This document shows, in pieces, positions 9,901-18,233 of a stretch of 44,873 nucleotides of DNA; position 1 is the first letter of the stretch; each line of letters begins with the position of its first letter. The position numbers and the translations under genes are program-made. Below the pieces are notes generated by a model that did not search any database, was not told the origin of the DNA, and saw nothing but the letters and a program-made list of their open reading frames with translations. This DNA comes from Bradyrhizobium neotropicale (GTDB lineage: Bacteria; Pseudomonadota; Alphaproteobacteria; Rhizobiales; Xanthobacteraceae), in contig NZ_LSEF01000125.1 of the NCBI RefSeq assembly GCF_001641695.1, positions 1 to 44,873 of the forward strand, read 5' to 3'.

Positions 9901-10559
9901 CGCAGAGTCGGAATGTGAGGGGTCGTGGTCCCCCCCGCCCGGGTCGCGAGATCGATGGGCGAAACGTAAATCTCGCCCGGCGCCAGTCGAATCGTTTCCT
10001 GAAAGTAGGTTCGCTCGCTCTTGCGCTCCAGTTCGCCGTTGGGAACGATACGTGCCGCTCCATTCGGGCCGGAACGATCGACGCGGACCAGCTCGCGCTG
10101 GTCGTCATCAATGCCGATGACTCGAAACTGGCCATAGCTGGGCTTGGCCTCGATCTCGGCCGCCAGCCGCTCCGCGATGCGCTCGCGCCAGATCTGCTCC
10201 GAAACGCCGTCGAGGGCGTCGATGCCTCCACCAATGTGAGCACGGATCAGGCCGTTGATGGCCGCAGCGGAGCGATAGCCGAGTAGATCGCCGCGGGCTC
10301 CGGCAACGTAGGATTCAAGATTGCTTGCCAGCAGGCGTGATTGGGCCTCGACCCGCTCCAGGACCCGCGGAATCACGGCTTGCGTGAGGTTGCGATAGCC
10401 CAGCCAGCCGACTGCGGCCACGGTCACCGCCACCAGCAGGATCATCGCGATAGCCAGCCGTGTCGCAAGCGTCATGGGACTATTCGCATTGCTTCCCGAA
10501 TAGCCGCGCCGTTTCTGACCAGAAAGGCGGTCTTTGTCATCGGCGGCCGGCGCTGACAT
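6969..10559 (-). CDS. Membrane hybrid sensor histidine kinase with dCache, HAMP, three PAS, kinase and receiver
   Basis: A 1196-residue two-component sensor. A cytoplasmic head precedes a membrane helix (about 33-52), a periplasmic dCache-like sensor (about 55-345), a second helix (about 353-373) and a HAMP linker (about 374-430). Three PAS domains follow (about 450-565, 575-690, 695-815), then the kinase with phospho-His839 (GGVAHDFNNIL), N box Asn951 (LNLALNARDAM), DTGTGIP and GLGLSMVYGF. A receiver (about 1077-1195) has phospho-acceptor Asp1128 (FTDVIMPG). The layout fits a HWE/HisKA hybrid that responds to a periplasmic small molecule plus internal cues. The first ATG at 10559 overlaps a receiver remnant; Met29 at 10475 is an alternative start just ahead of the first helix. 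No dedicated DNA-binding partner is adjacent. Confidence 0.93.
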   Translation of the reverse strand: MSAPAADDKDRLSGQKRRGYSGSNANSPMTLATRLAIAMILLVAVTVAAVGWLGYRNLTQAVIPRVLERVEAQSRLLASNLESYVAGARGDLLGYRSAAAINGLIRAHIGGGIDALDGVSEQIWRERIAERLAAEIEAKPSYGQFRVIGIDDDQRELVRVDRSGPNGAARIVPNGELERKSERTYFQETIRLAPGEIYVSPIDLATRAGGTTTPHIPTLRVATPLFTADGKPFGIIIANIDMRPALDHVRSTAGLGGEIYVVNSRGDYLVHPDRAREFGSLHDHPANWRNDFPFFAALAGTPDVSTELMTDKAGRPSGVAIAPALLAGKEWVAIIATVPPSVFARVPAAIQKTSLLVGVLAILAAAVLAVLLARSLTRPIGRLTAAVEAIGSGRPAEIPVDASGETGVLARAFAQMVEETRAKTAALEREIQEHRRTEAARSHHAARERLFSAAVESSDDAIVMQTLDAIITGWNPAAERLYGYSADEAIGKSTSIIVPPDRRAQGKDYLSRIARGDPIERFETVRLRKDGRPVEISLGLSPIRGPSGEIIGASGSARSLTEARRTERALQQQLEERRQLFDASQDLILIMNSRGRIVQISPSSEIILGYRPDEMIGRSGADFIHPDHLEQSREEMRVLRRGKHPKLADTRCLHKDGREVWLSWLGNWSDQARRFFFVGRDMTEARHAEESLRESEQLARNIVDTALDAFVQTDEAGNILNWNSQAEQLFGWHRDEALGRSTIDLIIAESDRERIRAGLKRFLESGDGKTLDRRRELMCRRRDGKEFKAELSVTALKRREGLLFNVFYRDLTDKIAAEERIRHAEKMEAVGQLTGGVAHDFNNILTVITGTIEILAEAVEKDPQLAAITRMIDEAAARGAELTQHLLAFARKQPLQPREIDINSLIIDTAKLLRPTLGEQIQIESVFEDESCVGIVDPNQLTTALLNLALNARDAMPNGGKLILETGGAYLDEIYASVNDVRPGHYVLIAVSDTGTGIPANILARVFDPFFTSKGPGKGTGLGLSMVYGFIKQSAGHIKIYSEEGHGTTIKMYLPPGKTATTVGEGVTPATIEGGHETILVVEDDRLVRDYVLAQLHSLGYVTLQAANAAEALAIVAAGKPFDLLFTDVIMPGKLNGRQLADELSKTRPDLRVVYTSGYTENAIIHHGRLDSGVLLLAKPYRKSDLARILRKALEG

Positions 10560-10722
10560 CGCGAGCCTCTGGCCGGGCCGTCGTCAGGCAGTCGTCGACC
10601 GCCGCGAGCAGCGCCTCGGGCCGGAACGGCTTCTGCAAGCTCGCCACCACGCCGAGCTCGGTCGCCATCTTCAGGAGGATGTAGGCCAAATTCCCGTCCT
10701 CCAAGCCCGATGGGAGGTCCAA
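10537..10722 (-). pseudogene. C-terminal remnant of a receiver-domain gene
   Basis: The minus strand encodes the last third of a receiver: LLKMATELGVVASLQKPFRP followed by EALLAAVDDCLTT, with the conserved KPF Lys. Reading upstream in the same frame past 10722 gives no recognisable receiver N terminus or Asp phospho-site, and only a TTG could serve as start. The stop codon overlaps the first codons of the hybrid kinase by 23 bases, the kind of overlap expected for a former two-gene operon. I infer a decayed single-receiver gene once cotranscribed with the kinase. Confidence 0.6.
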
Positions 10723-10906
10723 CTCGATCGTTGGAATCGACGCATCAATACGAAATTGTTGCGCGGATTCTGTCCGGCCCGCAAGCGCTTCGCGACCGAA
10801 ACAGCTCCTCCTGTGGTGCGACCCGGGACCAGACCTTCGTCCCGTATGTGCACGCTCGCGTGCACAGCGCGGTATGCCAAGACCAAGGGCCCGGCGCGCA
10901 GCGGCT

Positions 10907-11623
10907 TCAGTCGGTCAGATATTCCGGATAACGGGCGCGGATCTTGTCCAGCTCGCTGAGGGTGCCCGACAAATGCGTGCGCAAATGCTGCTGCGCGGCA
11001 TTGGCATCGGCTGCCTCGATCGCGCGTGTGATCAGTCTATGGTGTCGCAAAATGTTCTGGGCCTTGCCCGGTGAGGGCAGATGCAGCCGGCGCAGCCGCT
11101 CGATATGCCCGCTGCGGCTGCGCACCAGCCCCCAGAGGTCCTGCTTGTCCGCGGCAGCATAGAGCTGCGCATGGAATTCGTTGTCTCCAGCCATGAAGCC
11201 TTCGTAGTCGCCGGCCTTCGCGGATTGCTGCTGCTGCGCAATCATGTGGTCGAGCCGACTGATCAGGGCCTTGTCATGATGCTCCGCGAGCAGCCGCACG
11301 ATCTCGAGCTCGAGCGCCTGGCGCAGGAAATGCGCCTGCTGGGCGCGACCGACATCGACCCGGCTGACGACGGTCGCGTGCTGCGGAAACACGTCGACCA
11401 GCCCTTCTTCCTCGAGCCGCATCAGGGCATCGCGAACCGGTGTCGAGCTGACGCCGAATTGGCCGGCGAGCTCCGCGCGCGACAGCGGCGAGCCCGGCGG
11501 CAGTTCCAGGGCGATGATTGCATTGCGCAGCCGCTCGAACACTTGCGGCGCGGCCTGGCGGGCCCGATCGAGCCGTGCGCCGGGGCGCAGCACCGAGCGA
11601 GGCGCGGTGTGGGGGTGTTCCAT
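10907..11623 (-). CDS. GntR-family (FCD/FadR subfamily) transcriptional repressor
   Basis: A 238-residue regulator. The N-terminal winged helix (about 20-90) has IIALELPPGSPLSRAELAGQ and the recognition region GVSSTPVRDALMRLEEEGLV. The C-terminal FCD all-helical ligand domain has its metal-site pattern in DNEFHAQLYAAA and HHRLITRAIEAAD plus HLSGTL. FCD regulators usually bind sugar acids or carboxylates. It is divergent from the ABC-dehydratase-lactonase operon starting at 11720, and a perfect 26-bp palindrome 24 bp upstream of its own start is the likely shared operator. I infer a local repressor released by an imported aldonate or its catabolite. Confidence 0.92.
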   Translation of the reverse strand: MEHPHTAPRSVLRPGARLDRARQAAPQVFERLRNAIIALELPPGSPLSRAELAGQFGVSSTPVRDALMRLEEEGLVDVFPQHATVVSRVDVGRAQQAHFLRQALELEIVRLLAEHHDKALISRLDHMIAQQQQSAKAGDYEGFMAGDNEFHAQLYAAADKQDLWGLVRSRSGHIERLRRLHLPSPGKAQNILRHHRLITRAIEAADANAAQQHLRTHLSGTLSELDKIRARYPEYLTD

Positions 11624-11646
11624 GGTGGCTCCCGCGGACTTGCCTT

Positions 11647-11672
11647 TGATGCACTAATATATTAGTGCATCA
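11647..11672. promoter_or_regulatory. Perfect 26-bp palindrome, probable GntR operator
   Basis: Half-site TGATGCACTAATA is followed directly by its exact reverse complement, with no mismatch. It is AT-rich in a GC-rich context and lies between the divergent gntR gene (start 11623) and the transporter operon (start 11720). FadR/FCD regulators bind short inverted repeats in such intergenic regions, so this is the expected site for autoregulation and operon repression. Confidence 0.85.
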
Positions 11673-11719
11673 GGGCGGTCAACGAACGCCGCCGCCTCCC
11701 GGGAAGGAAACGCACAACA

Positions 11720-12736
11720 ATGATCAGCCATCTCCGTCACAGCCTTGCCGCGGCCGCCGTGCTCGCAGGCCTGTTCGCGTCCGCCCCAGTGCAGGCGCAG
11801 CAGAAATCCGAGATCGCGCTGTCGCGTCAGCCCGGCATTTTCTACATGCCGAGCCACATCATGGAGAAGCGGAAGCTGATCGAGAAGCACGCCACGGCGC
11901 TCGGCGTGCCCAGTGTCACCACCAAATGGATCACCTTCTCGGGCGGCGGCGCGCAGACCGACGCGCTGCTCGCGGGCGGCGTCGATATCCTCAACACCGG
12001 TACCGGCAATCTTCTGCTGCTGTGGGATCGTACCCGCGGCGGGGTCAAGGGCATCGTCGCGACCTCGGCGCAGCCGATGACGCTGATCAGCCGGGATCCC
12101 AACATCAAGTCGATCAAGGATTTTGGTCCGGCCGACAAGATCGCGGTGCCGACGGTGAAAGTCTCCACGCAGGCGATCGTGCTGCAGATCGCAGCCGCCG
12201 AAGCGTTCGGCGCCGACCAGTGGTCGAAGCTCGATGCCAACACGGTGCAGCTCGGTCACCCCGACGCCTATGCGGCGCTGTCCAATCCCAAGCACGAGGT
12301 GCACAACCACTTCTCGATCCCGCCCTTCACCTTCCTGGAGCTGAAGAATGTTCCGGGAGCGCATGTCGTGCTGAACTCGCCCGACGTGATGGGCGGGCCG
12401 CTCAGCCAGGCGCAGTTCTTCACCACGACCAAATTCGCCGACGCCAACCCCAAGATCATCCAGGCGGTGCGCGACGCGACCAAGGAAGCGCAGGACCTGA
12501 TCCGCAGCGACACCAGGCAGGCCGTCGAGATCTACAAGGAGATCACCGGCGACAAGACCTCGGTGGAGGAGCTGCTCGATCTCCTGAAGGAGCCGGGCAT
12601 GATGGAGTGGAATCTCGAGCCGCAGGGCACGATGAAATTCGCCGCGCATCTGTTTCGGACCGGTACGCTGAAGACGCAGCCCAAGGCGTGGACGGACTAT
12701 TATTTGCCGGTCGCGCACGATCTGAAGGGCAACTGA
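11720..12736 (+). CDS. ABC transporter substrate-binding protein, NitT/TauT family
   Basis: A 338-residue periplasmic binding protein. A Sec signal peptide (about 1-27, ending APVQAQQ) precedes the SsuA/ThiY/TauA-like fold: SRQPGIFYMPSHIMEKRKLI, GGGAQTDALLAGGVDI, ISRDPNIKSIKDFG and the later TKEAQDLIRSDTRQAVEIYK. These proteins deliver small organic anions to a permease-ATPase pair encoded next to them, as here: its stop overlaps the ATPase start (TGATG). AAGGAA lies upstream of the ATG. The ligand is not set by sequence; from the downstream dehydratase and lactonase I infer a sugar acid, unusual for a family better known for sulfonates, nitrate and thiamine precursors. Confidence 0.92.
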   Translation: MISHLRHSLAAAAVLAGLFASAPVQAQQKSEIALSRQPGIFYMPSHIMEKRKLIEKHATALGVPSVTTKWITFSGGGAQTDALLAGGVDILNTGTGNLLLLWDRTRGGVKGIVATSAQPMTLISRDPNIKSIKDFGPADKIAVPTVKVSTQAIVLQIAAAEAFGADQWSKLDANTVQLGHPDAYAALSNPKHEVHNHFSIPPFTFLELKNVPGAHVVLNSPDVMGGPLSQAQFFTTTKFADANPKIIQAVRDATKEAQDLIRSDTRQAVEIYKEITGDKTSVEELLDLLKEPGMMEWNLEPQGTMKFAAHLFRTGTLKTQPKAWTDYYLPVAHDLKGN

Positions 12737-13497
12737 TGGCGCTGCTCGATGTCAGCGGGGTGACGCTGCGCTACAAGACGTCCAGCGCCGTCGTCACCGC
12801 CACCGAAAAGGTCTCCTTCACCGTCGACAAGTCCGACCGCTTCGTGCTGCTCGGGCCGTCCGGCTGCGGCAAGTCGACCCTGCTCAAGGCCGTCGGCGGC
12901 TACATGCTGCCGAGCGAGGGCCGCATGGCGATCAACGATCGCGAGATCCACGGCCCCGGCGCCGACCGCATGATGATCTTCCAGGAGTTCGATCAGCTCC
13001 TGCCCTGGAAGAGCGTGCTTGCGAACGTGATGTTTCCGCTTCTGACGGCGCGGCGATTGCCGCGCAAGGAGGCTGAGGCACGCGCGCGGGCCTATATCGA
13101 GAAGGTCGGGCTCACCCGCGTGATCGATGCCTATCCGCACACGCTGTCCGGCGGCATGAAGCAGCGCGTCGCGATCGCGCGTGGCATGGCGATGGAGCCG
13201 GATATTCTCCTGATGGACGAGCCGTTCGCAGCGCTCGATGCGCTGACACGCAGAACCTGCCAGGACGAGCTGCTCCAGCTCTGGAGCGAGACCAAATTCA
13301 CCGTGCTGTTTGTGACCCATTCGATCGCGGAGGCGATCCGGATCGGCAATCGCATCCTGCTGCTGTCGCCGCATCCCGGCCGCGTCAAGGCCGAGGTCGT
13401 CGATGTCGATCGGGTCTCGAACGAGGACGGCAGCGCCGGCCGGCTGGAGAAGGAGATCCACGATCTCCTGTTTGCGCAAGCCGAAACGGCGCATTGA
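12736..13497 (+). CDS. ABC transporter ATP-binding protein, NitT/TauT family
   Basis: A 253-residue nucleotide-binding subunit that powers uptake. Walker A is GPSGCGKST (residues 40-48), the Q-loop is in IFQEFDQLLPW, the signature is LSGGMKQR (137-144), Walker B is ILLMDEP (157-163) with Glu162, and the H-loop is FVTHS. The start is the ATG overlapping the upstream stop; a much longer in-frame open frame upstream reads antisense-like sequence and is not real. The Q-loop tryptophan pattern is typical of SsuB/TauB proteins. The stop precedes the permease start by a few bases. Confidence 0.95.
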   Translation: MALLDVSGVTLRYKTSSAVVTATEKVSFTVDKSDRFVLLGPSGCGKSTLLKAVGGYMLPSEGRMAINDREIHGPGADRMMIFQEFDQLLPWKSVLANVMFPLLTARRLPRKEAEARARAYIEKVGLTRVIDAYPHTLSGGMKQRVAIARGMAMEPDILLMDEPFAALDALTRRTCQDELLQLWSETKFTVLFVTHSIAEAIRIGNRILLLSPHPGRVKAEVVDVDRVSNEDGSAGRLEKEIHDLLFAQAETAH

Positions 13498-13508
13498 GGG
13501 AGCCTGCC

Positions 13509-14368
13509 ATGGGCGAAGCGAGAATTCTGCTGCGGACCGCGCCGGCCGCTACAATCGCCGGTGCCGGCGAAGTCGAGCGCAAGCTCGGCGTGCTCGAGCT
13601 GCTCTGGAACGACGGCTTCGTTCGCAAGACCGTCATCATCCTTGTTCTGGCCGCGATCTGGGAAGCCTACGGCGTCTATCTCGACAATCCGCTTCTGTTC
13701 CCGACGCTGCACGACACCTTGATCACGCTGTTCGAGCGGATCAAGGACGGCACCATTCCGATGCGGGCCTGGACCTCGCTGAAAGTGCTGTTCATGGGCT
13801 ATTCGGCCGGCATCGCGCTTGCCGCCATTTTCACCGTGCTCGCGATCTCGACCCGTATCGGCACCGACTTCCTGGAGACGGTGACGGCGATGTTCAATCC
13901 GCTGCCGGCGATTGCGCTGTTGCCGCTGGCCCTGATCTGGTTCGGGCTCGGCAATGGCAGCCTCGTCTTCGTGCTGATCCATTCGGTGCTGTGGCCGGTC
14001 GCGCTCAACACGCATTCCGGCTTCAAGAGCGTGTCGAACACGCTGCGCATGGTCGGCCGCAATTATGGCCTGCGCGGGCTGCCCTATGTCGCGAAGATCC
14101 TGATCCCGGCCGCCTTCGGCTCGATCCTCACCGGCCTGAAGATCGGCTGGGCGTTCGCCTGGCGCACCCTGATCGCGGCCGAGCTCGTGTTCGGCGTGTC
14201 GTCGGGGCAGGGCGGGCTCGGCTGGTTCATCTTCGAGAACCGCAACCTGCTCGACATCCCCGCCGTCTTCGCAGGACTATTGACCGTGATTATCATTGGG
14301 CTCTTTGTCGAGAACCTGATCTTCCGCGCGATCGAGCGGAACACCGTCCAGAAATGGGGCACCCAATC

Positions 14369-14372
<4 letters not shown>
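13509..14372 (+). CDS. ABC transporter permease, NitT/TauT family
   Basis: A 287-residue inner-membrane permease with about six transmembrane segments, beginning near TVIILVLAAIWEAYGVYL. The family coupling motif region is RTLIAAELVFGVSSGQGGLGWFIF (EAA-loop area preceded by ILTGLKIGWAFAW). ATG at 13509 is preferred to a TTG inside the previous gene's stop region; GAGG lies about ten bases upstream. The last four bases, ATGA, contain both its stop and the start of the dehydratase, so the transporter and the enzyme are translationally coupled. That tie is the best evidence that the transporter feeds the dehydratase. Confidence 0.94.
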
Positions 14373-16108
<1,736 letters not shown>

Positions 16109-16116
16109 CGCAACTG

Positions 16117-16220
16117 TCATTCCGGGGCGCCGCAAAGCGGCGAGCCCGGGATCCATTGCTCCGCAGTCCGTGCTGCTCGATGGATTCCGGGCTCGCGCCA
16201 AGTGGCGCGCCCCGGAATGA
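16117..16220. repeat. 104-bp palindromic intergenic repeat
   Basis: The element starts TCATTCCGGGGCGC and ends GCGCCCCGGAATGA, with an inner pair GAGCCCGGGATCCAT and ATGGATTCCGGGCTC, so the whole unit can fold into one long hairpin. From memory this is an abundant Bradyrhizobium intergenic repeat. It sits inside the operon between the dehydratase and RraA-like genes and may lower downstream expression. Confidence 0.8.
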
Positions 16221-16240
16221 CGAAGAAGAGAGAGAGCACA

Positions 16241-16960
16241 ATGTCAAAACTCAGCGACGCCACCCGCAACAAGCTCAAGACCGTCTCGACAGCCACCGTC
16301 GCCACCGCGCTGTTCAAGCGCGGCCTGCGCATCCAGATGATCCAGGACGTGCATCCCCTCGGTCCGGATCAGCCGACCATGGTCGGCGAGGCCTTCACGC
16401 TGCGCTATATGCCGGCGCGCGAAGACCTCAACACCATCGACGTGTTCCGCGACCACTCTCATCCGCAGCGCAGGGCGGTCGAGGACTGCCCGCCCGGCGC
16501 AGTGCTGGTGATGGACAGCCGCAAGGACGCGCGCGCGGCCTCCGCCGGCGCGATCCTGGTGACGCGGCTGATGAAGCGCGGCGTCGCCGGCGTCGTCACC
16601 GATGGCGGCTTCCGCGATTCCGCCGAGATCGCAAAGCTCGGCTTCGCAGCCTTCCATCATCGCCCGAGCGCGCCGACCAATCTGACGCTGCACCAGGCGA
16701 TCGAGATCAACGTTCCGATCGGCTGTGGCGACGCGCCGGTGTTTCCCGGCGACGTCATCCTCGGCGACAGCGACGGCGTCATCGTGATCCCCGCGCATCT
16801 CGCCGACGAGATCGCCAACGAGACTTTCGAGATGACTGCGTTCGAGGATTTCGTCACCGATGAAGTCGGCAGGGGCCGCGGCATCTTCGGTCTCTATCCG
16901 GCTACCGATCCGCAGACGATGACCGATTTCGCGGCGTGGCGGAAGAAGAACGGCCGCTGA
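16241..16960 (+). CDS. RraA-family protein, possible 2-keto acid aldolase
   Basis: A 239-residue member of the RraA / HMG aldolase family. The family signature is clear in GVAGVVTDGGFRDSAEIAKL (the Arg-Asp metal/substrate site) and GAILVTRLMKRG, with GDSDGVIVIP near the end. Members include the regulator of RNase E and divalent-metal aldolases that cleave 4-hydroxy-4-methyl-2-oxoglutarate and oxaloacetate. In this operon, after a sugar-acid dehydratase, an aldolase or hydrolyase acting on the 2-keto-3-deoxy product is more likely than RNase control (inference). The ATG at 16241 follows GAGAGAG; an in-frame ATG 13 codons upstream lies inside the repeat and is rejected. Confidence 0.9.
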   Translation: MSKLSDATRNKLKTVSTATVATALFKRGLRIQMIQDVHPLGPDQPTMVGEAFTLRYMPAREDLNTIDVFRDHSHPQRRAVEDCPPGAVLVMDSRKDARAASAGAILVTRLMKRGVAGVVTDGGFRDSAEIAKLGFAAFHHRPSAPTNLTLHQAIEINVPIGCGDAPVFPGDVILGDSDGVIVIPAHLADEIANETFEMTAFEDFVTDEVGRGRGIFGLYPATDPQTMTDFAAWRKKNGR

Positions 16961-17045
16961 TCCGGGATCGGATCAATCCGCATCGACACGGAGAGGCCGG
17001 TCCACGCGGGGGCCCGGTCTCAAAATCAATCAGGGAGGAACTCAA

Positions 17046-18137
17046 ATGAACTTGTCACGACGCGATCTCTTCGCCGGTGCTGGCGCGGCGGCGGCCTCGA
17101 TGCTGCTGGCGCGCAGCGCGGGTGCGCAGTCTTTCCCCTTCATGCCCAACCAGCGCTATCCGGACCCCGCCGTCCAGATCCTCGATCCAAGCTTCGCAAA
17201 ATATCGGCTCTATTCCTCGACGCTGGAGCAGGTCGCAACCGGCATGCGCTGGGCCGAAGGGCCGGCCTATTTCCCGGAGGGCGGCTATCTCCTGTTCTCC
17301 GACATCCCCAACAACCGGATCATGAAGTTCGACGAGAAGACCGGACAGACCAGCGTGTTCCGCAGCAATGCCAACTACGCCAATGGCAATGCGCGTGACC
17401 GCCAGGGGCGCCTCGTCACCTGCGAGCACTCCGTCACCCGCCGCATCACCCGTACCGAGAAGGACGGCAAGATCACGGTGCTCGCCGACAAGTTCGAGGG
17501 CAAGCGGCTGAACGCGCCGAACGACATCGTGGTGAAGTCCGACGACAGCATCTGGTTCACTGATCCGACCTTCGGCATCAATGGCGAGTGGGAGGGCAAG
17601 AAGGAAAAGCCCGAGCAGGCTACCACCAACGTCTACCGCATCGCCAAGGACGGCAAGCTCAGCGCGGTGCTCACCGATCTCGTCAATCCGAACGGGCTCG
17701 CCTTCTCGCCGGACGAGAAGAAGCTTTACATCGTCGAATGGAAGGGCACGCCCAATCGCAGCATCTGGAGCTACAACGTCGGCGACGATGGCAGCCTCAG
17801 CGGCAGGACCAAGCTGATCGACGCCGCCGACCAGGGCTCGCTCGACGGCTTCCGTGTCGATCGCGACGGCAATCTGTGGTGCGGCTGGGGCTCGAACGGC
17901 GCGCTGCAGGCCGAGCCGACGGATGTCGGTGGCCGCAGGGTGTTCCAGCTCAGGGGCAAGCCGGAGGATCTCGACGGCGTGTTGGTGTTCAACCCCGAAG
18001 GCAAGCCGCTCGCTTTCATCAAGCTGCCCGAGCGCTGCGCCAACCTCTGCTTTGGCGGCCCCAAGAACAACCGCCTCTACATGGCAAGCTGCCACTCCGT
18101 CTATGCGCTCTACGTGGAAGCGCACGGCGCGGTGTGA
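17046..18137 (+). CDS. SMP-30/gluconolactonase-family lactonase, Tat-exported
   Basis: A 363-residue six-bladed beta-propeller of the SMP-30/gluconolaconase/LRE family, which opens sugar lactones with a bound divalent metal. The N terminus NLSRRDLFAGAGAAAASMLL with a following Ala-Gly-Ala is a twin-arginine signal peptide, so the enzyme should fold first and act in the periplasm. Likely metal ligands by motif position are Glu71 (WAEGPAYF), Asn216 (VNPNGLAFSPD) and Asp267 (LDGFRVDRDGNLW); LNAPNDIVV is also conserved. GGGAGGAA precedes the ATG. As last gene of the GntR-controlled run it would make the aldonate that the ABC importer takes up (inference). Confidence 0.92.
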   Translation: MNLSRRDLFAGAGAAAASMLLARSAGAQSFPFMPNQRYPDPAVQILDPSFAKYRLYSSTLEQVATGMRWAEGPAYFPEGGYLLFSDIPNNRIMKFDEKTGQTSVFRSNANYANGNARDRQGRLVTCEHSVTRRITRTEKDGKITVLADKFEGKRLNAPNDIVVKSDDSIWFTDPTFGINGEWEGKKEKPEQATTNVYRIAKDGKLSAVLTDLVNPNGLAFSPDEKKLYIVEWKGTPNRSIWSYNVGDDGSLSGRTKLIDAADQGSLDGFRVDRDGNLWCGWGSNGALQAEPTDVGGRRVFQLRGKPEDLDGVLVFNPEGKPLAFIKLPERCANLCFGGPKNNRLYMASCHSVYALYVEAHGAV

Positions 18138-18198
18138 GGCGGGAGACCATCTCCAACCGCAGACCGTCGCCTCGGATCGAGGCACGAAGCCGGTGACT

Positions 18199-18232
18199 CT
18201 TCGCCTCTCCCCGCAAGCGGGGAGAGGCGAAG
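18199..18232. terminator. Perfect 16-bp-stem hairpin between convergent genes
   Basis: CTTCGCCTCTCCCCGC, a two-base loop AA, then the exact inverse arm. It lies between the convergent lactonase (ends 18137) and peptidase (ends 18234) genes. No T-tract follows, so it is either a factor-assisted bidirectional terminator or one of the Bradyrhizobium CTCTCCCCGC repeats, also seen at 20441 and 29096. Confidence 0.55.
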
Positions 18233-18233
18233 A

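Noticed and set aside
6169..10559. FixL-FixJ oxygen-sensing pair
   Set aside because: The regulator is FixJ-like in layout, but the nearby kinase is a dCache hybrid with no haem-PAS signature that I can see and is convergent, so a FixLJ call is not supported.
11665..12735. Long N-terminal extension in frame with the ABC ATPase
   Set aside because: It overlaps the binding-protein gene in another frame and has no domain. The ATPase starts at 12736, where TGATG couples it to the previous stop.
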